A stretch of DNA of 64,000 nucleotides from Brevundimonas alba (GCF_011927945.1 NZ_JAATJM010000002.1:744001-808000), one strand, 5' to 3'. Positions 49,676-59,364 are shown, numbered from the stretch's first letter. Notes: a model not told the origin generated them from the letters alone. A program made the numbers and translations.

Positions 49676-50685
49676 ACCCGCGAAATTGCGTCCAGAAGCT
49701 CGTCGACCGCTTCCACCGTCGTCGCCCAGGAACAGACGAAGCGGACCGAGCCGTCGTCGAACCGGTAGCAGGCCCAGCCCATGTCGTTCAGGCGCTGGTG
49801 CGCCGCCGGCGGCATGCGCACGAACACGGCGTTTGCCTCCACCGGGTGAGCCAGGATGAAGCTCGAACCCGCCAGGATTCCGTCCGCCAGCCGCTGCGCC
49901 ATCAGATTGGCGTGGGCCGCCCCGTCTTCCCAGGCGCCGCTCTCCAGCAGGCCCAGGAACGGCGCCGCCAGATATCGGGCCTTGGATGCCGTCTGCCCCG
50001 CCTGCTTCAGCCGGTTGTCGATCCGCCGGGCCAGCGACTTGTCGAACATGACGATGGCCTCGGTGCAGTTCGCCCCCGCCTTGGCCCCGCCGAACACCAG
50101 CACATCGACGCCCAACCGCGCGATATTGGTCAGGTCGAACCCCGCCGCCGCCGCATTGGCCAGCCGCGCCCCGTCCATGTGCACGCCGCAGCCCTTCAGC
50201 TTCACCGGCTCGATCAGGTGGCGCAGCTCCTCCTCGGTGTAGACGGTCCCGTATTCGGTCGACTGGGTCAGGCTCAGCGCCGCCGGAGGCTGGCGATGGC
50301 CCACCTCGGGCTCCTCCAGCGCCGCGTTCAGCGTCACCAGGTCGATCTTGCCCGAAAACCCGGGCAGGCCGATCAGGCCCACGCCCGAGCCGAAGAAGCC
50401 CGGCGCGCCCGTCTCGTCCGTGCAAACATGCGCCGCATGGTGCGCCAGCACCGCCTCGTGCGGCCAGGCCAGCATCGACAGGGCGATGGCGTTCGCCGCC
50501 GTGCCCGAGAAGACGAACCGGATTTCCGCGTCCGCATCGAGCCGCCGGCGGATCTGGTCGGCGGCCCGGGCTGTGATCTCGTCGGAGCCATAGGCGCGGG
50601 CGAAGCCGTCGTTGGCCTCGATCAGCGCCTGCAGCGCCGCCGGGGCCATCCCCGCCGTATTGTCCGAACCGAAGTCGTAACGCAC
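49672..50685 (-). CDS. Low-specificity L-threonine aldolase
   Basis: A 337-residue fold-type I PLP enzyme of the beta-eliminating lyase family. Characteristic blocks are MRYDFGSDNTAGMAPAALQA, EIRFVFSGTAANAIALSM, the aspartate region GVHMDGARLANA, and the PLP lysine in VFGGAKAGANCTEAIV. It cleaves threonine/allo-threonine to glycine and acetaldehyde. The start lies 3 bases after the mscS-like stop, so the two form an operon. Confidence 0.85.
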   Translation of the reverse strand: MRYDFGSDNTAGMAPAALQALIEANDGFARAYGSDEITARAADQIRRRLDADAEIRFVFSGTAANAIALSMLAWPHEAVLAHHAAHVCTDETGAPGFFGSGVGLIGLPGFSGKIDLVTLNAALEEPEVGHRQPPAALSLTQSTEYGTVYTEEELRHLIEPVKLKGCGVHMDGARLANAAAAGFDLTNIARLGVDVLVFGGAKAGANCTEAIVMFDKSLARRIDNRLKQAGQTASKARYLAAPFLGLLESGAWEDGAAHANLMAQRLADGILAGSSFILAHPVEANAVFVRMPPAAHQRLNDMGWACYRFDDGSVRFVCSWATTVEAVDELLDAISRV

Positions 50686-50688
50686 GAC

Positions 50689-51675
50689 CTACCCCTCGCT
50701 GCTGTCGACATGGGCGTCGCCGGGCGACGGATCGCTGGAGGTCCGACCGTCCTCGTCGGTCTCCTTCAGCACCCGCACCACCGGCAGCACGTCCTCCGCG
50801 TCGCCATAGGGCACCGCGACCTGATGCGGGAAGGGAATTTCGACGCCGGCGGCGTCCAGCGCCTCCTTGGCGGCCTGAAGCACGTCGGCCCGCGTCTGCC
50901 AGTAGTCCTCGGATTTGGTCCACGCCTGCAGCGTCATCTCAACCGAGCTGTCCAGCAGGGCTGTCACACCTGCCCACGGAGCCGGGTCCGGCAGAATCTT
51001 GCCGTGCGCCGATGCCGCGCCGACCAGCGCCTGACGCGCCGTGTTCAGATTGTCGCCGTAGCCCACCCCGATCTTCAGCTCCATCCGCCGGGTCTTCTGG
51101 CCCGACAGGTTCATGATGGTGTCGCCGAACACCTTCGAGTTGGGCACCACAATCTTCACGTTGTTGGCGTCGGACATCTGGGTCATGAACAGGTCCAGCC
51201 GCTGCACCTTGCCGACCCGCCCGCCGACGTCGATCAGGTCGCCCACGCGATAGGGCCGCAGGATCAGCAGCATCACCCCCGCCGCCACATTCGACAGCGT
51301 GCCCTGCAGGGCCAGTCCGACCGCCAATGAGGCGGCGCCCAGAACGGCGATGATCGAGGTGGTCTGCACGCCCAGCCGCTGCAGCACGGCGATGAAGCCG
51401 ATGATCAGCACCAGCACCCGCACCACCTGCACGGCGAAGCTGAGCACCGTCGGGTCGTGGCGGAAGCCGCGCACCTTCGACAGCGCCCGGCGGGTCAGCC
51501 GCGAGGCCCAGCGCGAGGCGAACACCGTCACCACGAGGATCAGCAGGGCGACGGCCAGGTTGATGGCGAAGTCGCCGGCCATGTCCGTCAACTTGGTGAT
51601 CATGGCCGCGTCGACGGCGGCGGCCTTCTGTCCGGCGGCGACGACATTGGTGAGAGGCAGGGGCAGGCTCGACAT
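50689..51675 (-). CDS. Small-conductance mechanosensitive channel (MscS family)
   Basis: A 328-residue inner-membrane protein with about three N-terminal membrane helices. The pore helix is VLGAASLAVGLALQGTLSNV, and the beta domain follows (RPYRVGDLIDVGGRVGKVQR, VVPNSKVFGDTIMN). The alpha/beta C-terminal domain ends near 290, then an acidic tail (DEDGRTSSDPSPGDAHVDS). It opens on membrane tension to release osmolytes. It is probably the first gene of the operon with the threonine aldolase. Confidence 0.9.
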   Translation of the reverse strand: MSSLPLPLTNVVAAGQKAAAVDAAMITKLTDMAGDFAINLAVALLILVVTVFASRWASRLTRRALSKVRGFRHDPTVLSFAVQVVRVLVLIIGFIAVLQRLGVQTTSIIAVLGAASLAVGLALQGTLSNVAAGVMLLILRPYRVGDLIDVGGRVGKVQRLDLFMTQMSDANNVKIVVPNSKVFGDTIMNLSGQKTRRMELKIGVGYGDNLNTARQALVGAASAHGKILPDPAPWAGVTALLDSSVEMTLQAWTKSEDYWQTRADVLQAAKEALDAAGVEIPFPHQVAVPYGDAEDVLPVVRVLKETDEDGRTSSDPSPGDAHVDSSEG

Positions 51676-51805
51676 GCGGCGGGTCTAACGCGCGCGCCGC
51701 GGATTGGAACCCCGGCGGAGCCGTAAATGTCTTCGGGCGTTCATCGCTGGATTGTCTTCGCCACCCAAGGGGCAAAGGCTCGGGGCACTGTCACGCGGGG
51801 GGACT

Positions 51806-52426
51806 ATGAAGAAATCGGCTCTGGCTGTCGGCGTGGATGTGCCGTGGGTGACCAGCTGGACGGAAGAGACCGTCATCGGCGTCCGGCCCTGCGCCACTGT
51901 CGCCGGCCGTCCCGCCCTCGTGCAGACGGACGCGGCGGGTTTCGGTCGGCCCCAGTATTCGCAGAACCACCTCGTTCGTCAGCGCCAGACGGTTCTTCGC
52001 ATGCTCTGCCCCATGTGCGGTCAGCCGACCCAAGCAGGCGACCGCTGGACCCAGGTGGCGCGCCAGACGCCGGCCGGACTGCTGCGCCGGGCGGGCAAGG
52101 CGGTGGGCCTGTCGCGTGACATCGAGGATCGGCGTGTCGTGATCGACGCCGGCTCCATCGCCCCGCTGCACAAGGCCTGCGTGGACCGCTCCCTCCGCTA
52201 TTGCCCCCACCTCAAGGCCGATCCGAACGTCAACGTGATGCCCTTCCCCGCCCAATGGACCGTCCTGCCCCTCCTCATCGAGGCGGCTCCGATGCTTGAG
52301 ACGGGTGAACTGGCAGGCGCCGCCGTTCTGGTGGTCACCTTCCTCCAGCTTGTGGGGATCACCGGCCGGACGGACCGCGACTGGCGGTTCCGCAAAGCGC
52401 CGCGAGAGCCTCAGCCTGCCAGCTGA
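51806..52426 (+). CDS. Hypothetical protein with a CxxC knuckle
   Basis: ATG at 51806 follows a G-rich ribosome-binding site and gives 206 residues. A LCPMCGQPTQAGDRW segment (about residues 66-80) could bind zinc with the later HKACVDRSLRYCPHL cysteines and histidines. The rest shows no known domain, membrane segment or signal peptide. Its 3' end overlaps the convergent DNA ligase gene by 16 bases. I do not recognise it. Confidence 0.65.
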   Translation: MKKSALAVGVDVPWVTSWTEETVIGVRPCATVAGRPALVQTDAAGFGRPQYSQNHLVRQRQTVLRMLCPMCGQPTQAGDRWTQVARQTPAGLLRRAGKAVGLSRDIEDRRVVIDAGSIAPLHKACVDRSLRYCPHLKADPNVNVMPFPAQWTVLPLLIEAAPMLETGELAGAAVLVVTFLQLVGITGRTDRDWRFRKAPREPQPAS

Positions 52427-54105
52427 GCGACCCGCCCGCCGCCGCTCTCCAGCGCGTCGAGCAGATCCATCACATCGTCCAGCGTGTTCGCCTCGCGCGC
52501 CGGCTTGTCCCAGCGGATGCGGCTGACGCGCGGAAACCGCATCGCCACTCCGGATTTGTGGCGCGTCGACCGATTCAGCCCTTCGAAGGCGATCTCCAGC
52601 ACCAGGCCGAAATCGCGCTCCGCCCGCACCGAGCGCACCGGTCCGAAGCGCTCGACCGTGTGGTCCCGCACGAACTTGTCGAGCTGTTTCAGCTCTTCGT
52701 CGGTGAAGCCGAAATAGGCCTTGCCCACCGGCGTCAGCGCCCCCTCCTCGGTCCAGACGCCGAAGGTGTAGTCCGAATAGAAGCTGGACCGCTTCCCGTG
52801 CCCGCGCTGGGCGTACATCAACACCGCGTCGATGACGTGCGGATCGCGCTTCCACTTGAACCACGGCCCCTTCGGACGGCCGGCGACATAGGGGCTGTCC
52901 CAGCGCTTGAGCATAAGCCCCTCGGCTGCCGCCCCGACCGGCGGGTCGGCGCGCAGGACCGCCAGTTCCTCCCAGTTCGCATGGGGCACGACCGGTGAGA
53001 GATGCAGCCGCGCCCCTCCCCCGCCCGATACCAACGCCTCCAGCCGGACCCTGCGATCGCGCAGCGGCAGCGGCCGCAGGTCCTCGCCGCCCTCGGCCAG
53101 CAGATCATAGGCGACGATGGCGGCGGGGAAGGCGTCCATCATCTTCGCATCCACGGTCTTGCGGTTCAGCCGCTGCTGCAGGTCTCCGAACGGAGCCACC
53201 CCGCCGTCCCGCCACACCACCAGTTCGCCGTCGACGGCGCCCTCAAACGCCAACCCCGTCATCACGTCCGGAAAGGCGCCCGATATCTCGTCTCCCGTCC
53301 GGGAATAGAGTTTGGCCGTCCCGCCCTCCAGCACCGCCTGCACACGGATCCCGTCCCATTTCCATTCAGCGGCGTAGTCATCGGGGTCCAGCTTCGCGAA
53401 ATCCACCGCCTCGTCGATCGCGACCGCCAGCATGACGGGTCGAAACCGCCCGGGCGCGTCGCCGCTGGGCTTGTCCGCCCGCCCCTCAAGCCAGGCGAAC
53501 AGGTCGGCGTAGGGGGGCGACAGGGCGTGCCAGATTTCCTCGATGTCGGACGCCTCGACCGGCTCCAGCGCCCGGGTCGTCTCCCCGCCCTCGGGATCGG
53601 GCGGCTCGCTGACGGCGTCCGGACGCATCATAGCCGCCGCGGTCTTGGCGAGCCGGGCGGACAGGCCAACGCGCAACGCGCCGGTCATCAGTTTCAGAAG
53701 CGCCCACCGTCCCTTGGGTTCCAGCGCATCCAGCCAGCCTTCCAGCAGGCCTGCCACCTCGCCGCGCGAGGCGGTGCGCAGGGCCTCGACCACCTCTCCC
53801 AGTTCCGGCTCGCGGTTGGCCCGATAGTTTGGGTCGCGCGGCCAGATCAGCGCCACCGTCTCGGCCATATCGCCGACGTAGTCATGCGACCAGCCGAACA
53901 GGACCGGGTCGACCCGCGCCTCCACCGCCTTGCGGATCATCGCCGGCTTGGCCGCGTCGAACGTCAGATCGCCGGTCAACGACGCCAGCGCCCAGCCGCG
54001 GTCCGGGTCCGGCGTGGTCCGCAGATAATCGCGCAGCAGCACCAGCTTCGCGTTGCGCGAGGCCGTCAGCGACAGGCGGTCCAGCAGTTCGGCGAAGGCG
54101 CGCAT
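52411..54105 (-). CDS. ATP-dependent DNA ligase (cisplatin-damage-response type)
   Basis: ATG at 54105 (MRAFAELLDRLSLTASRNAK) gives 564 residues. The N-terminal DNA-binding domain (1-190) precedes the adenylation domain with EWKWDGIRVQ, where the lysine of KxDG is the AMP acceptor. Further motifs are LYSRTGDEIS, FEGAVDGELV, AEGLMLKRWDSPY and GPWFKWKRDPH, and the OB-fold C-domain ends near RVSRIRWDKPA. Family members act in repair together with an exonuclease and a helicase, neither of which is adjacent here. The upstream in-frame ATG at 54177 is unlikely. Confidence 0.9.
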   Translation of the reverse strand: MRAFAELLDRLSLTASRNAKLVLLRDYLRTTPDPDRGWALASLTGDLTFDAAKPAMIRKAVEARVDPVLFGWSHDYVGDMAETVALIWPRDPNYRANREPELGEVVEALRTASRGEVAGLLEGWLDALEPKGRWALLKLMTGALRVGLSARLAKTAAAMMRPDAVSEPPDPEGGETTRALEPVEASDIEEIWHALSPPYADLFAWLEGRADKPSGDAPGRFRPVMLAVAIDEAVDFAKLDPDDYAAEWKWDGIRVQAVLEGGTAKLYSRTGDEISGAFPDVMTGLAFEGAVDGELVVWRDGGVAPFGDLQQRLNRKTVDAKMMDAFPAAIVAYDLLAEGGEDLRPLPLRDRRVRLEALVSGGGGARLHLSPVVPHANWEELAVLRADPPVGAAAEGLMLKRWDSPYVAGRPKGPWFKWKRDPHVIDAVLMYAQRGHGKRSSFYSDYTFGVWTEEGALTPVGKAYFGFTDEELKQLDKFVRDHTVERFGPVRSVRAERDFGLVLEIAFEGLNRSTRHKSGVAMRFPRVSRIRWDKPAREANTLDDVMDLLDALESGGGRVAQLAG

Positions 54106-54211
54106 TCCGTCTTCAAACGCGAAAACGCCCCGGAAGTCTCCTTCCGGGGCGCAGTCGCTGTCTCTGATCGGCCTCAAGCAGCGCGAAGCGCGTTAGGCCT
54201 ACTCAGATGCC

Positions 54212-54682
54212 TTAGTTAAACAGGCCCGCGATGACGGCGGTGATCAGGCCGGTGGCGACGGCGGTGAGGACCACGTCATTGCCGCTGCGGACGTAGTGGT
54301 AGCCGCGGGGCGGCTGACGCAGGCCGTAACGGCCGTAGTCGCTCACGACGTACTGGTTCGAGCGGTAGTAGGACGGCATGCGCTGGCCGTAGCTCCACTG
54401 ACGGACCGCATAGCCGCGGGGCGCTTGGTAGCGGCCGGCGTTGTAGCGGCGTTGCGCCTGCTGCCATTGGGCGTAGGCCCGTTGGTTCTGACGCGCATCG
54501 CGGCGGTCTTCGCGTTGGTCCTGACGCCATTCGCGGCGATCATTGCGGTCGTCGCGACGATCGTCACGACGGTCTTGGCGCTGTTCGTAGTTGCCGCGCG
54601 ACTGAGCTTCGGCGGCGGAAGCCACGCCAAGCGAGGTCATCGCGAGGGTGGCGGCAAGGGCGGCGGTGAGAGCCTTCTTCAT
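54212..54682 (-). CDS. RcnB-family periplasmic protein
   Basis: A 156-residue protein with a signal peptide (LTAALAATLAMTSLGVASAA). The mature N-terminal half is highly charged and repetitive (RQDRRDDRRDDRNDRREWRQ and on). It is followed by the RcnB core (APRGYAVRQWSYGQRMPSYY, QPPRGYHYVRSGNDVVLTAV) and a short hydrophobic tail. Family members influence Ni/Co homeostasis in enterics; the role in this lineage is not established. Confidence 0.82.
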   Translation of the reverse strand: MKKALTAALAATLAMTSLGVASAAEAQSRGNYEQRQDRRDDRRDDRNDRREWRQDQREDRRDARQNQRAYAQWQQAQRRYNAGRYQAPRGYAVRQWSYGQRMPSYYRSNQYVVSDYGRYGLRQPPRGYHYVRSGNDVVLTAVATGLITAVIAGLFN

Positions 54683-54751
54683 GGGGTGTCTCCGGGTGCG
54701 GCCGAACGATTTCGACTTGCCCGCACTCTGGACTCCGCCCCTTGAGCCGCA

Positions 54752-54782
54752 TCTGAACGGGCCTGCTCACCTGTCGTTCAGA
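54752..54782 (-). promoter_or_regulatory. Inverted repeat upstream of the RcnB-like gene
   Basis: TCTGAACG (54752-54759) and CGTTCAGA (54775-54782) are exact complements, 15 bases apart. Read on the minus strand it also gives TGAAC-N16-CGTT, one mismatch from an EcfG-type promoter, 73 bases before the start codon. Which reading matters is unclear. Confidence 0.3.
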
Positions 54783-54819
54783 TCACCGTCGCGTTTCGAA
54801 CGCGATTGCCGTCTCGCTA

Positions 54820-56634
54820 TCAGGCCGCCTGGGCCTGCTCGACGCCGATCATGGCTCGCAGGGCGGCCCGGCCTCCGCCGACGCGGTTCATGACCTGGGC
54901 CAGGGCGGCGAAGTCGATCGGCTTGTTCAGATAGGCGTCGGCGCCCGCGTCCAGGCCCGCTTCGTGATCCTCGGTCCGCGCCGAGGCCGACAGGACGACG
55001 ATCGGCGTCTCGGCATTGGCGCCGTCGCCGGCCCGGATGCCCCGCGTGGCGGTCAGGCCGTCCATCACCGGCATGTTCACGTCCATGACGATCAGGTCGA
55101 ACTTCTGGCCCTCGGCCATCTCAAGGGCGATCTGCCCGTTCTCGGCGGTCGAAGAGCTATGCCCCGCCGAACTCATCCAGGCCTCGAGGATCATGCGGTT
55201 GACCGGGTGGTCCTCGACGACCAGCACGCTGAGGGCGCGGCCGTCCTCGATCTCGGCGGCGATGGGCGCGGCGGCTTCCTCGCGCGACCATTCCACGACG
55301 TCGGCCTCGACGCTGAAGGTGAAGGTCGATCCCTCCCCGACCGTCGATTGCACCGTGATGTCGCCGCCCATGATGTTGGCCATGCGCCGCGAAATCGTCA
55401 GGCCGAGGCCCGTGCCGCCGAAACGGCGCGTCGACGAGGCGTCGACCTGGGTGAAGGGCTGGAACAGCCGCGCCAGATCCTCGGGCGAAATCCCCGCGCC
55501 GGAATCCCGGACCGCGAAGTCGAAGCGAACCCGATCGTCAGCCAGCCGCTCGGAGCGGACCGTATAGGTGACGTCGCCCGCGTCGGTGAACTTCACCGCA
55601 TTGGACAGCAGGTTGTGGATCACCTGGCAGACGCGCAGCGGATCGCCGCGCACAACCGCGGGCGCATCGCCCTCGAAATGAGCCGAGAAGGTCAGGCCCT
55701 TGGCTTCCGCCTGGGCCTGGAAGGGTCCGGTGACCCGCTTGTGCAAATCCTCGACCGAGACGTCGACCATTTCGAAGGTCATCTTGCCGGCCTCGATCTT
55801 GGTCATGTCGAGGATGTCGTTCAGCAGGCTCAGGAGATTGTCGCCCGAGTTGCGGATGATCGACAGATATTCGCGCTGCGTCGGCTCCAGCCGGGTCGCG
55901 CCCAGTAGCTGGGCCGCGCCGAGGACGCCGTTCATCGGCGTGCGCAGCTCGTGAGAAATAACGCCAAGGAAGCTCGACTTGGCCTCGCTGGCCGCATTGG
56001 CGCGGTCGCGGGCGGACTCCAGTTCCTCGATCAGATGGGCCTGATGCTCCTGGAAGGCGCGGATCCGTTCCTCCCGCAGCATGGTCATCAGCACCAGCAC
56101 GATCAGACCGGCGGCCGTGAACGGCACCGTGCCGACGAAGGCCCAGAACAGGTCCGTGCCCCACAGAGACATGGCGATCGCCGCCGCGGCGACGCTGTAC
56201 GGCGACGAAATGACCACCGCCTGCTTCGGCGAGCTGCGCAGCTGGGCGAACACCAGCACATAGCCGGACACCAGCAGGGTCATGGCCAGAGGCTGTCCGA
56301 ACGGATGCCCCGAGAACCACGCCATCAGCGGCGCGGTGGCCCATGCGGCGGTGGTGGCGGTGGCTACCGCCGGGAAGATCAGGCCCCAGCCCGCGCCCAC
56401 GCGCTCGCTGATGCGCTTCTCGACCGCCCCCCGCAGCGCCCCGGCCGCGATCGTGCCGCAGAACCACAGGATCGCAGGCATCGGCCCGACGACCGCGAGC
56501 AGGCCCACGGCCCAGCTCGAAATGATCATATAGCGGAGGTACTGGGTCTGCAGGATCGCGCGCAGGGCCTGGGCCGCTTCGCCGGAACCCGGTTCGCCGG
56601 TAACCGGCTTCGTGATTCCGTCGGATTCGACCAT
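54820..56634 (-). CDS. Hybrid sensor histidine kinase/response regulator
   Basis: A 604-residue protein with six or so membrane helices (about 32-190) as the sensor, and no large periplasmic domain. A coiled-coil segment (REERIRAFQEHQAHLIEELE) leads to HisKA (FLGVISHELRTPMNGVLGAA, His phosphoacceptor) and HATPase (NLLSNAVKFTD, DSGAGISPEDLARLF, GGTGLGLTIS). The C-terminal receiver domain has the phospho-Asp in VMDVNMPVMDG and lysine in LNKPIDF. The signal and target are unknown; it is orphan in the window. Confidence 0.92.
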   Translation of the reverse strand: MVESDGITKPVTGEPGSGEAAQALRAILQTQYLRYMIISSWAVGLLAVVGPMPAILWFCGTIAAGALRGAVEKRISERVGAGWGLIFPAVATATTAAWATAPLMAWFSGHPFGQPLAMTLLVSGYVLVFAQLRSSPKQAVVISSPYSVAAAAIAMSLWGTDLFWAFVGTVPFTAAGLIVLVLMTMLREERIRAFQEHQAHLIEELESARDRANAASEAKSSFLGVISHELRTPMNGVLGAAQLLGATRLEPTQREYLSIIRNSGDNLLSLLNDILDMTKIEAGKMTFEMVDVSVEDLHKRVTGPFQAQAEAKGLTFSAHFEGDAPAVVRGDPLRVCQVIHNLLSNAVKFTDAGDVTYTVRSERLADDRVRFDFAVRDSGAGISPEDLARLFQPFTQVDASSTRRFGGTGLGLTISRRMANIMGGDITVQSTVGEGSTFTFSVEADVVEWSREEAAAPIAAEIEDGRALSVLVVEDHPVNRMILEAWMSSAGHSSSTAENGQIALEMAEGQKFDLIVMDVNMPVMDGLTATRGIRAGDGANAETPIVVLSASARTEDHEAGLDAGADAYLNKPIDFAALAQVMNRVGGGRAALRAMIGVEQAQAA

Positions 56635-56740
56635 TGCGCGCCCCGGCTCCCAAACAATCCCGGGCGAACGCTATGGGCAAGTCTCTAAGACGAGGTGAAC
56701 GCTGACGCTGTCCGGTGACAGCGTTCGCGGAGCGCCGCGG

Positions 56741-57043
56741 TCAGGCCTGCGAGGCTTCCGCAGGCGTCAGGGCCCGGATCGACAGGGCGTGCACCGGTCC
56801 CGCCAGTTCCTCGCGCAGCAGGGCGTTGACTGCTCGCTGACGTTGCACCCGCCCCTGCCCTTCGAAGGCCGCAGACACCACGGTCACGTTGAAGTGGCTC
56901 TCGCCCCCGGCCCGTCCGTCGACCCCGCCTTCGTGGTGGTGCCCGGCGTGCCGGCCGCTGTCGTCCTCTATCTCCAGAGCCGCCGGCGACAGTCCCGCCG
57001 TCAGTTTTTCGCGAATAATCGTCGCGATCGGGCCTTCCGGCAT
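56741..57043 (-). CDS. BolA-family protein
   Basis: ATG at 57043 (MPEGPIATIIREKLTAGLSP) gives 100 residues. The BolA core is SHFNVTVVSAAFEGQGRVQRQRAVNALL with the H-F-x-V pattern, then an acidic helix and VHALSIRALTPAE. A histidine-rich insert (GRHAGHHHEGG) could bind metal or Fe-S with a monothiol glutaredoxin. It is divergent from a J-domain gene, with a 45-base gap. Confidence 0.87.
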   Translation of the reverse strand: MPEGPIATIIREKLTAGLSPAALEIEDDSGRHAGHHHEGGVDGRAGGESHFNVTVVSAAFEGQGRVQRQRAVNALLREELAGPVHALSIRALTPAEASQA

Positions 57044-57088
57044 GCGCTTGTCCTTGTTGGTGACCAATTCGACCCTACACTTCGTGCG

Positions 57089-57760
57089 ATGTCATCCGCC
57101 TTTCAATACAAGCCGCGCTTCAAGGATATGCGGATCAAGCCGCCCAAGCCCGAGGAGGAGGCGGCGGAAGCCGACGTCCTGCACCTCAAGCCGGGCGAGA
57201 AGCCGTGCCAGTGGCCCGAGTGCCGCGCCGCCGCCACGGCCCGCGCGCCCAAGTCCCGCGAGCGGCTGAACGACTTCTACGACTTCTGTCAGCGCCACGC
57301 GGGCGAGTACAACAAGGGCTGGAATTTCTACGCCGGCATGTCGGAGGGCGAGGTCCGCGCGGCGCAGGAAGACGAGGCCATGACCGGCGGTCGTCCGACC
57401 TGGGAGATGAAGGCCGGCAAATTCACCCGCGAGGCCGCCGCCTTCGCCTCCAAGCTCGGCACGTCGAACACCACCGGCGCCGGCAGCTGGCGCGACAGCT
57501 TCGGCCTGTTCGGCCGCCGTATGAAGGAGCAGGCCGGTCCCGGCGGCGAGGACGACCTGCGCATCGGCAAGCTGGAGCGCGCCGCCCTCGCCGACCTCGG
57601 CCTCGACGCCCGTACCGACAAGAAGGCCATCAAGGTGCGCTATCACGAGCTGCTGAAACGCTTCCACCCCGATCTGAACAAGGGCGACCGCGGCGCCGAG
57701 GCCAAGCTGCAGAACGTCATCAAGGCCTACAAGACGCTGAAGAAGGCCGGTCTGGCCTAG
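57089..57760 (+). CDS. J-domain protein (C-terminal DnaJ domain)
   Basis: ATG at 57089 gives 223 residues. The N-terminal two-thirds has conserved-looking blocks (KPCQWPECRAAATARAPKSR, LNDFYDFCQRHAGEYNKGWN) with a CxxxxC-type pair. The C-terminal about 65 residues form a complete J-domain (ALADLGLDARTDKKAIKVRY, KRFHPDLNKGDRGAEAKLQN) with an intact HPD. It should stimulate DnaK ATPase on an unknown client. This differs from the degenerate HPS protein at 31100. Confidence 0.85.
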   Translation: MSSAFQYKPRFKDMRIKPPKPEEEAAEADVLHLKPGEKPCQWPECRAAATARAPKSRERLNDFYDFCQRHAGEYNKGWNFYAGMSEGEVRAAQEDEAMTGGRPTWEMKAGKFTREAAAFASKLGTSNTTGAGSWRDSFGLFGRRMKEQAGPGGEDDLRIGKLERAALADLGLDARTDKKAIKVRYHELLKRFHPDLNKGDRGAEAKLQNVIKAYKTLKKAGLA

Positions 57761-57811
57761 CGCCACCGCGCTTAATGCCTAGCTATGGCCTCCCCTAGCA
57801 GGAGACCCGCC

Positions 57812-58240
57812 ATGGAAGTCCTCTACCGCGCCCACGCCACCGCCTCGGGCGGCGGCCGTGACGAAGGCCGTTCCGCCACCGACGACGGCAAGATCGACGT
57901 CCGCCTGTCCGTCCCGACCGAGATGGGCGGCAAGGGCGGCGACGGGACCAACCCGGAACAGCTTTTCGCCACCGGCTACGCCGCCTGCTACCTCGGCGCC
58001 CTGCGGCTGGTCTCCGGCAAGGCCGGAACCCCGGTCGGCCCCGATACGAAAGTCTCCGCCGGCATCGGCTTCGGCAAGAACACCCGCGGCGAAGGCTTCA
58101 ATCTGGACGTCGAGCTGACCGTCACCGATCACGGCCTCGACCAGTCCGTCATCGACGACCTGATCCAGAAGGCCCATCAGGTCTGCCCCTACTCCAACGC
58201 GACCCGCGGCAACGTCGACGTCAAGCTGACCGCGGCCTAG
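57812..58240 (+). CDS. ohr: Organic hydroperoxide resistance protein Ohr
   Basis: ATG at 57812, with AGGAG upstream, gives 142 residues. The two peroxidatic/resolving cysteines are in GYAACYLGAL and HQVCPYSNATRGN, and the family block EMGGKGGDGTNPEQLFATGY is complete. It reduces fatty-acid and other organic peroxides using lipoylated partners. No ohrR is adjacent. Its stop overlaps that of the convergent ABC permease by 4 bases. Confidence 0.95.
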   Translation: MEVLYRAHATASGGGRDEGRSATDDGKIDVRLSVPTEMGGKGGDGTNPEQLFATGYAACYLGALRLVSGKAGTPVGPDTKVSAGIGFGKNTRGEGFNLDVELTVTDHGLDQSVIDDLIQKAHQVCPYSNATRGNVDVKLTAA

Positions 58241-59364
58241 TCCAGCGTGGTCCGGTAGCGCAGCATCGCCAGCGTCCCGACCACCAGCACGAACAGCGCC
58301 AGGGCGAACAGGCTGGGGCCGGCGTTCTCCAGCCCGACGCCCTTCAGCAGCGATCCCCGCACGACCCGCAGCAGATGGGTCACGGGGACCGTCACGCCGA
58401 TCGCCTGCGCCCACTCCGGCATGCCCCGGAACGGGAACATGAAGCCCGACAGCAGGATCGACGGCAGCATGTAGAAGAAGCTCATCTGCATGGCCTGCAG
58501 CTGCGTCTTGGCGACGGTCGAGATCAGGAAACCCAGCGCCAGCGAGCCGATGATGAACAGCATCAGCCCGAGGATCAGCGCCAGCCACCCCCCGCTCATC
58601 GGCACGTCGAACAGCACCCGCGCCATCACCAGAATGACCGCCGCCTGCAGCATGCCGACCAGCACATAGGGCGCCAGCTTGCCGACCATCACCTCCAGCG
58701 GCCGCACCGGCGTCGACAGCAGGCTCTCCATCGTGCCCCGCTCGCGCTCGCGCGCCATCCCCTGCGACGTCATCATCACCAGCGTCATCGACAGGATCAC
58801 GCCCAGCAGCCCCGGCACGATGTTGTAGGCTGTGATGGCTTCGGGGTTGTAGCGCCGGTGCACGACCACCTCGAAGGGCGCGCTCCCCGGCCGCCGCGCC
58901 GCCAGCGGTCCGGTCAGGTCCCGCGTCAGCGCCTGCGTGGGCAGGCTGGCCAAGGCCGCCACCGCGCCCGAGGTCGCCGACGGATCGGTGGCGTCTGCCT
59001 CGACCAGCACCTGCGCCGCATCGCCCCGCACCACCCGCTCGGTGAAGTCCGCCGGGATGATCACCGCGAACTGCACCTCGCCGCGCTCCAACGCCCGGTC
59101 CAGCTCGTGTTGGCTCCGCGCCTGCACGCTTATGTCGAAATAGCCCGAGTTGTTCATCGCCGTCAGGATCGAGCGCGAGAACGCCCCGTTGTCCTGCACC
59201 AGCACCGCCGTCGGCAGGTGCCGCGGGTCGTCGTTGATCGCATAGCCGAACAGCAGCAGCTGAACGATCGGCAGCAGCAGGATCATCGCATAGGTCAGCC
59301 GGTCGCGCGTCAGCTGCACGAACTCCTTGGACATCACCGCCCAGGTGCGGGTCAGGGACAGCAT
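58237..59364 (-). CDS. ABC-2 type transporter permease (YbhR/YhhJ-like)
   Basis: A 375-residue inner-membrane permease: one N-terminal helix (MILLLPIVQLLLFGYAI), a large periplasmic domain (about 45-170), then five or six helices from about 175 on with the ABC-2 signature RERERGTMESLLSTPVRPLE. It overlaps the ATPase gene by ATGA and is the last gene of the tetR-hlyD-ATPase-permease operon, a typical drug or small-molecule efflux cassette. Confidence 0.9.
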   Translation of the reverse strand: MLSLTRTWAVMSKEFVQLTRDRLTYAMILLLPIVQLLLFGYAINDDPRHLPTAVLVQDNGAFSRSILTAMNNSGYFDISVQARSQHELDRALERGEVQFAVIIPADFTERVVRGDAAQVLVEADATDPSATSGAVAALASLPTQALTRDLTGPLAARRPGSAPFEVVVHRRYNPEAITAYNIVPGLLGVILSMTLVMMTSQGMARERERGTMESLLSTPVRPLEVMVGKLAPYVLVGMLQAAVILVMARVLFDVPMSGGWLALILGLMLFIIGSLALGFLISTVAKTQLQAMQMSFFYMLPSILLSGFMFPFRGMPEWAQAIGVTVPVTHLLRVVRGSLLKGVGLENAGPSLFALALFVLVVGTLAMLRYRTTLD